DNA from: JAVVEG01 sp032251455
Lineage (GTDB): Bacteria > Pseudomonadota > Gammaproteobacteria > Pseudomonadales > Pseudohongiellaceae
Assembly: GCA_032251455.1 (NCBI GenBank)
Contig: JAVVEG010000003.1
Coordinates: forward strand, 154,602-218,601
Reading direction: 5' to 3'
Length of the DNA: 64,000 nt
The notes under the pieces were generated by a model that had not been told where the DNA came from, did no database searches, and was given only the letters and a program-made list of their open reading frames with translations. Shown here one piece after another: positions 61,672-64,000 of the stretch. Within the stretch, counting starts at the first letter, position 1; each line of letters opens with the position of its first letter. The position numbers were made by a program, and so were the translations under genes.

Positions 61672-61825
61672 GGATGCTTACCTTCGTTCGTGCTTTTTTG
61701 CCCGTCTGAAAAGGCGCCTTTTATAGCGCGAATGAGCCTGAAAGGCCAGTATTGTTTGCGTTGTCCCGACAGGGCATGATCGTTATCATGCACACTCTTG
61801 TCCAGTCATCAAAGGTGGTCTGTCC

Positions 61826-62671
61826 GTGAGCAGGTTTTTTGAGCCAGGTGTTCCAGTGAATGTCCACAGTGGCAGTGTGCCAGTGCAACGGGTCCTGTGC
61901 CCCAATGCCAGCATGATGACCGGGCCCGGCACCAATTCCTACCTGATTGGTGAGCGCGAGATGGCTCTGGTTGATCCGGGGCCAGCGGATGACAGGCACA
62001 CGGATGCGATTCTGAATGCGCTGGCGGGCCGGGTGTTGCGAAAAATATTTGTCACCCATACGCACAGCGATCATTCTCCGGGTACAAGGCTGTTGCAGCT
62101 ACGTACCGGTGCCGAGGTGATTGGCCTGGCCCCGCCAGAGGAAGGCCACCACGACCGCAGCTTTCAGCCCAGTCGCCACTATCAGGCCGGGGAGCGCATA
62201 GACTGTGATGAATATGTCATGCACCTGTTGCATACGCCTGGGCACGTCTCCAACCATTTCTGTTTCCTGCTGGAAAAGGAAAACATGCTGTTCACCGGCG
62301 ATCACATACTCGAAGGCATGACCCCGGTAATCCTGCCACCGGATGGCAGCATGAGTGCCTATCTGCACTCCCTGCAGACCCTGCAGCAACTGGAGCTGGC
62401 CGCCCTGGCGCCAGGCCATGGCGAGGTCATGCGGGACCCAGGGCAGGTTATCGGCAAACTGATCCGGCATCGATTGCAACGTGAACAGAAAGTGGTGAAC
62501 GGACTCCAGGAACTGGGCCCTTGCACCCTGGATACTCTGGTGTTGAGGGTATATGACGATGTGCAAGCGCATCTGATCCCCTGGGCGAAAAAGACACTGC
62601 TGGCGCATCTGATCAAACTGGAAGAGGAAAAACGGATTGCCTGCAGCGGGGAGCACTGGGAGCAACTGTGA
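61826..62671 (+). CDS. MBL-fold hydrolase (LACTB2-like)
   Basis: The 281-residue cytosolic protein has the metallo-beta-lactamase metal motif THTHSDHSPG (HxHxDH), a later His in LHTPGHVSNH and Asp in FTGDHIL, plus ALAPGHGEVM, and a C-terminal winged-helix-like extension (about 210-280). The architecture resembles human LACTB2, a nuclease, and bacterial relatives; hydrolase or nuclease activity is plausible. GTG start at 61826. Its stop overlaps the GIY-YIG start. Confidence 0.85.
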   Translation: MSRFFEPGVPVNVHSGSVPVQRVLCPNASMMTGPGTNSYLIGEREMALVDPGPADDRHTDAILNALAGRVLRKIFVTHTHSDHSPGTRLLQLRTGAEVIGLAPPEEGHHDRSFQPSRHYQAGERIDCDEYVMHLLHTPGHVSNHFCFLLEKENMLFTGDHILEGMTPVILPPDGSMSAYLHSLQTLQQLELAALAPGHGEVMRDPGQVIGKLIRHRLQREQKVVNGLQELGPCTLDTLVLRVYDDVQAHLIPWAKKTLLAHLIKLEEEKRIACSGEHWEQL

Positions 62672-62946
62672 GCGGCACAGCGGTCTGGAGCGTCTATCTG
62701 ATACGTTGTGGCGATGGCAGCCTCTATACCGGGATCAGTACGGATGTCACCAGGCGCCTGGCCGAACATCAACAGGGAGCCCCCAAAGGGGCGCGCTATT
62801 TGCGCGGCAGAGGGCCGTTGCAATTGTTATTCCAGGCCGAGGCCGGAGACCGGGCCAGTGCCAGCCGGCTGGAATGGCGAGTGAAGCGGCTGAGCCGGGA
62901 AGACAAACTCAAGCTGGTGACGGGGCAGCTTGCCTTGCCATCATGA
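62668..62946 (+). CDS. GIY-YIG endonuclease-like small protein
   Basis: This 92-residue protein is a standalone GIY-YIG domain: VYLIRCGDGSLYTGISTDV (GIY...YIG positions), with the catalytic Arg in RRLAEH and Glu in ASRLEWRVKRL. Small YhbQ/UPF0213-type proteins of this size occur widely, and DNA binding and nicking have been shown for some. The GTG start overlaps the MBL gene by four bases (GTGA). Confidence 0.88.
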   Translation: MSGTAVWSVYLIRCGDGSLYTGISTDVTRRLAEHQQGAPKGARYLRGRGPLQLLFQAEAGDRASASRLEWRVKRLSREDKLKLVTGQLALPS

Positions 62947-62990
62947 TTGCCCGCATCGCAGTTGCCGGCTCCAGACAGGACAAGAAAACC

Positions 62991-63950
62991 ATGCCTGAAC
63001 AAGAAACGACAAACAAAATCCTGGTCGGCATCAGCAGTTGCCTGCTGGGAGAAGAGGTGCGCTATGACGGCCAGCACCAGCGTGACAACTATATCGTGCA
63101 TACCCTGGCCAGGTATTTTGAATTCCGCTCTTTTTGTCCGGAAGTCGCCATCGGCCTGGGCATTCCCAGGCCAACCATCCGCCTGCTGGAGAAAGAGGAC
63201 AAAATTATTTGTGTCAGCAGCAAGGATGACAGCCTGGATTACACCCAGGCATTGAGCGACGTAGCCGAACAACAAAAAAACTGGCATCAGCAGCTGTGTG
63301 GCTACATTCTCAAGAAGTCCTCTCCCAGTTGTGGCATGGAACGGGTGAAGGTGTATCGCAAGTCACGCGCCAGCCGGGATGGTACTGGCATTTATGCCGC
63401 CAGATTGATACAGAATTTCCCGGAGTTGCCGGTGGAGGAGGAAGGCCGTCTGGGTGATGCGGTACTGCGCGAGAATTTCATCCAGCGGGTCTATGTCATG
63501 CATCGCTGGCGGCAACTGCTGGCCGATGGCTTGAGTGTCAATGCACTGCTCACCTTCCATGCCCGACACAAGCTGATCATCATGAGTCATTGCCAGAAAA
63601 CCTACCGGGAGCTGGGGCCACTGGTGGCCGGCGCACGCAAGGACAATGTCGCAGCAGTGGCGGCTGAATATTTCCCCAAGTTGATGACGGCATTGAAGAA
63701 ACGGGCGAGCAGGGGCGACCACGTCAATGTGCTGCAACATATCCAGGGTTATCTGCGCACAGCCCTGGACAGCGAAGACCGGGTCGAGCTGACCGAGGCG
63801 ATCAGCAACTACAGAAAGGGTCAGGTTCCCCTGATTGTCCCGATCACCCTGCTGAACCATCATTTTCGGCGCAACCCGGATCCCTATATCAGGGACTCCT
63901 GGTACATGAGTCCTTACCCGGCTGAAATGAGCCTGCAAAATACCCTGTGA
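62991..63950 (+). CDS. DUF523-DUF1722 fusion protein (YbgA-like)
   Basis: About 319 residues. An N-terminal DUF523 domain (about 10-150; GISSCLLGEEVRYDGQ, then KKSSPSCGMERVKVY with conserved Cys residues) is fused to DUF1722 (about 190-305; FHARHKLIIMSHCQKTYRELG). Such fusions often lie near photolyase and SDR (TIGR01777) genes; here an SDR gene follows 13 bases downstream. Function is not established; the Cys motifs suggest a metal or cluster. I chose ATG 62991; an in-frame ATG at 62943 overlaps the GIY-YIG gene. Confidence 0.87.
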   Translation: MPEQETTNKILVGISSCLLGEEVRYDGQHQRDNYIVHTLARYFEFRSFCPEVAIGLGIPRPTIRLLEKEDKIICVSSKDDSLDYTQALSDVAEQQKNWHQQLCGYILKKSSPSCGMERVKVYRKSRASRDGTGIYAARLIQNFPELPVEEEGRLGDAVLRENFIQRVYVMHRWRQLLADGLSVNALLTFHARHKLIIMSHCQKTYRELGPLVAGARKDNVAAVAAEYFPKLMTALKKRASRGDHVNVLQHIQGYLRTALDSEDRVELTEAISNYRKGQVPLIVPITLLNHHFRRNPDPYIRDSWYMSPYPAEMSLQNTL

Positions 63951-63963
63951 CAAGGAGCGCAGC

Positions 63964-64000
63964 ATGCAAATACTGATTACCGGAGGCAGTGGTTTTCTTG
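63964..64000 (+). CDS. NAD(P)-binding SDR protein, N-terminal start only
   Basis: Only MQILITGGSGFL is present before the window ends. This is the glycine-rich start of a Rossmann fold, as in the TIGR01777 (YfcH) SDR family that commonly follows DUF523/DUF1722 genes. AAGGAG precedes the ATG. The family call rests on context. Confidence 0.6.
   Translation, partial: MQILITGGSGFL

Overview
The window looks like a scaffolded draft assembly of a free-living, probably marine, Gammaproteobacterium. Three 100-N spacers mark contig joins. The lineage inference rests on adjacent nadC-ampD-ampE, a homodimeric-type aceE with a two-lipoyl aceF, groESL, yajQ, fxsA, greB, a class I fumarase, a FabY-type ketosynthase and a pseudomonad-like ampG. 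The lifestyle inference rests on an alkylsulfatase, a copper monooxygenase-like/cytochrome c protein, a DUF3179 protein, a very large TonB-dependent receptor and many exported proteins of unknown function. No species is assigned.

Layout. 1-7.1 kb: nadC (partial), a membrane retropepsin-like protease, ampDE, then aceE-aceF behind an intergenic region with a 15-bp palindrome and an FNR/Anr-like box. 7.1-15.3 kb: a BtuCD/FecCD-type ABC importer lacking its binding protein, an SMP-30 lipoprotein, a membrane-anchored alpha/beta hydrolase, a ketopantoate reductase-like gene, yajQ, ampG and fxsA. 15.3-17.7 kb: a secreted cytochrome c/PHM-like copper protein and an exported partner. 18.2-20.7 kb: a 33-residue lysine-rich gene and groESL with a sigma32 promoter, a leader hairpin and a terminator. 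20.7-27.2 kb: a CNNM/CBS protein, an amino-acid:Na+ symporter, an exported protein, an HSL-type esterase, sodB, a coiled-coil membrane protein and tRNA-Leu(UAG).

27.5-28.6 kb holds a small accessory insert, the HTH/Fic pair called mobile mystery proteins A and B. 28.7-31.3 kb has a Tat-like haloacid dehalogenase and an AraC regulator divergent from an AhpD-like protein. 31.5-35.0 kb is an ECF sigma factor, its zinc anti-sigma factor, a DoxX-like protein, a DUF3179 protein and a secreted methyltransferase. A bidirectional terminator separates these from a 1129-residue TonB receptor. 38.7-45.6 kb is a minus-strand set: GGDEF/EAL protein, OlsF-like bifunctional acyltransferase, JmjC/cupin_8 oxygenase, cytochrome P460 lipoprotein, DinB-fold protein and NRDE protein. 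The acyltransferase-oxygenase pair is the best candidate here for an undescribed pathway, namely hydroxylated amino-acid lipids.

45.7-64 kb: a VWA protein and a membrane J-domain protein, gap 1, an enoyl-CoA hydratase, fumarase, FabY, an M15 peptidase and lytic transglycosylase pair, gap 2, an HPF/RaiA-like protein, a DUF1244 protein, a GlxA-type regulator with greB and dinB, an alkylsulfatase interrupted by gap 3, serC and serA, and an MBL hydrolase-GIY-YIG-DUF523/DUF1722-SDR run leaving the window. No CRISPR array, rRNA, intact insertion sequence or prophage was seen.
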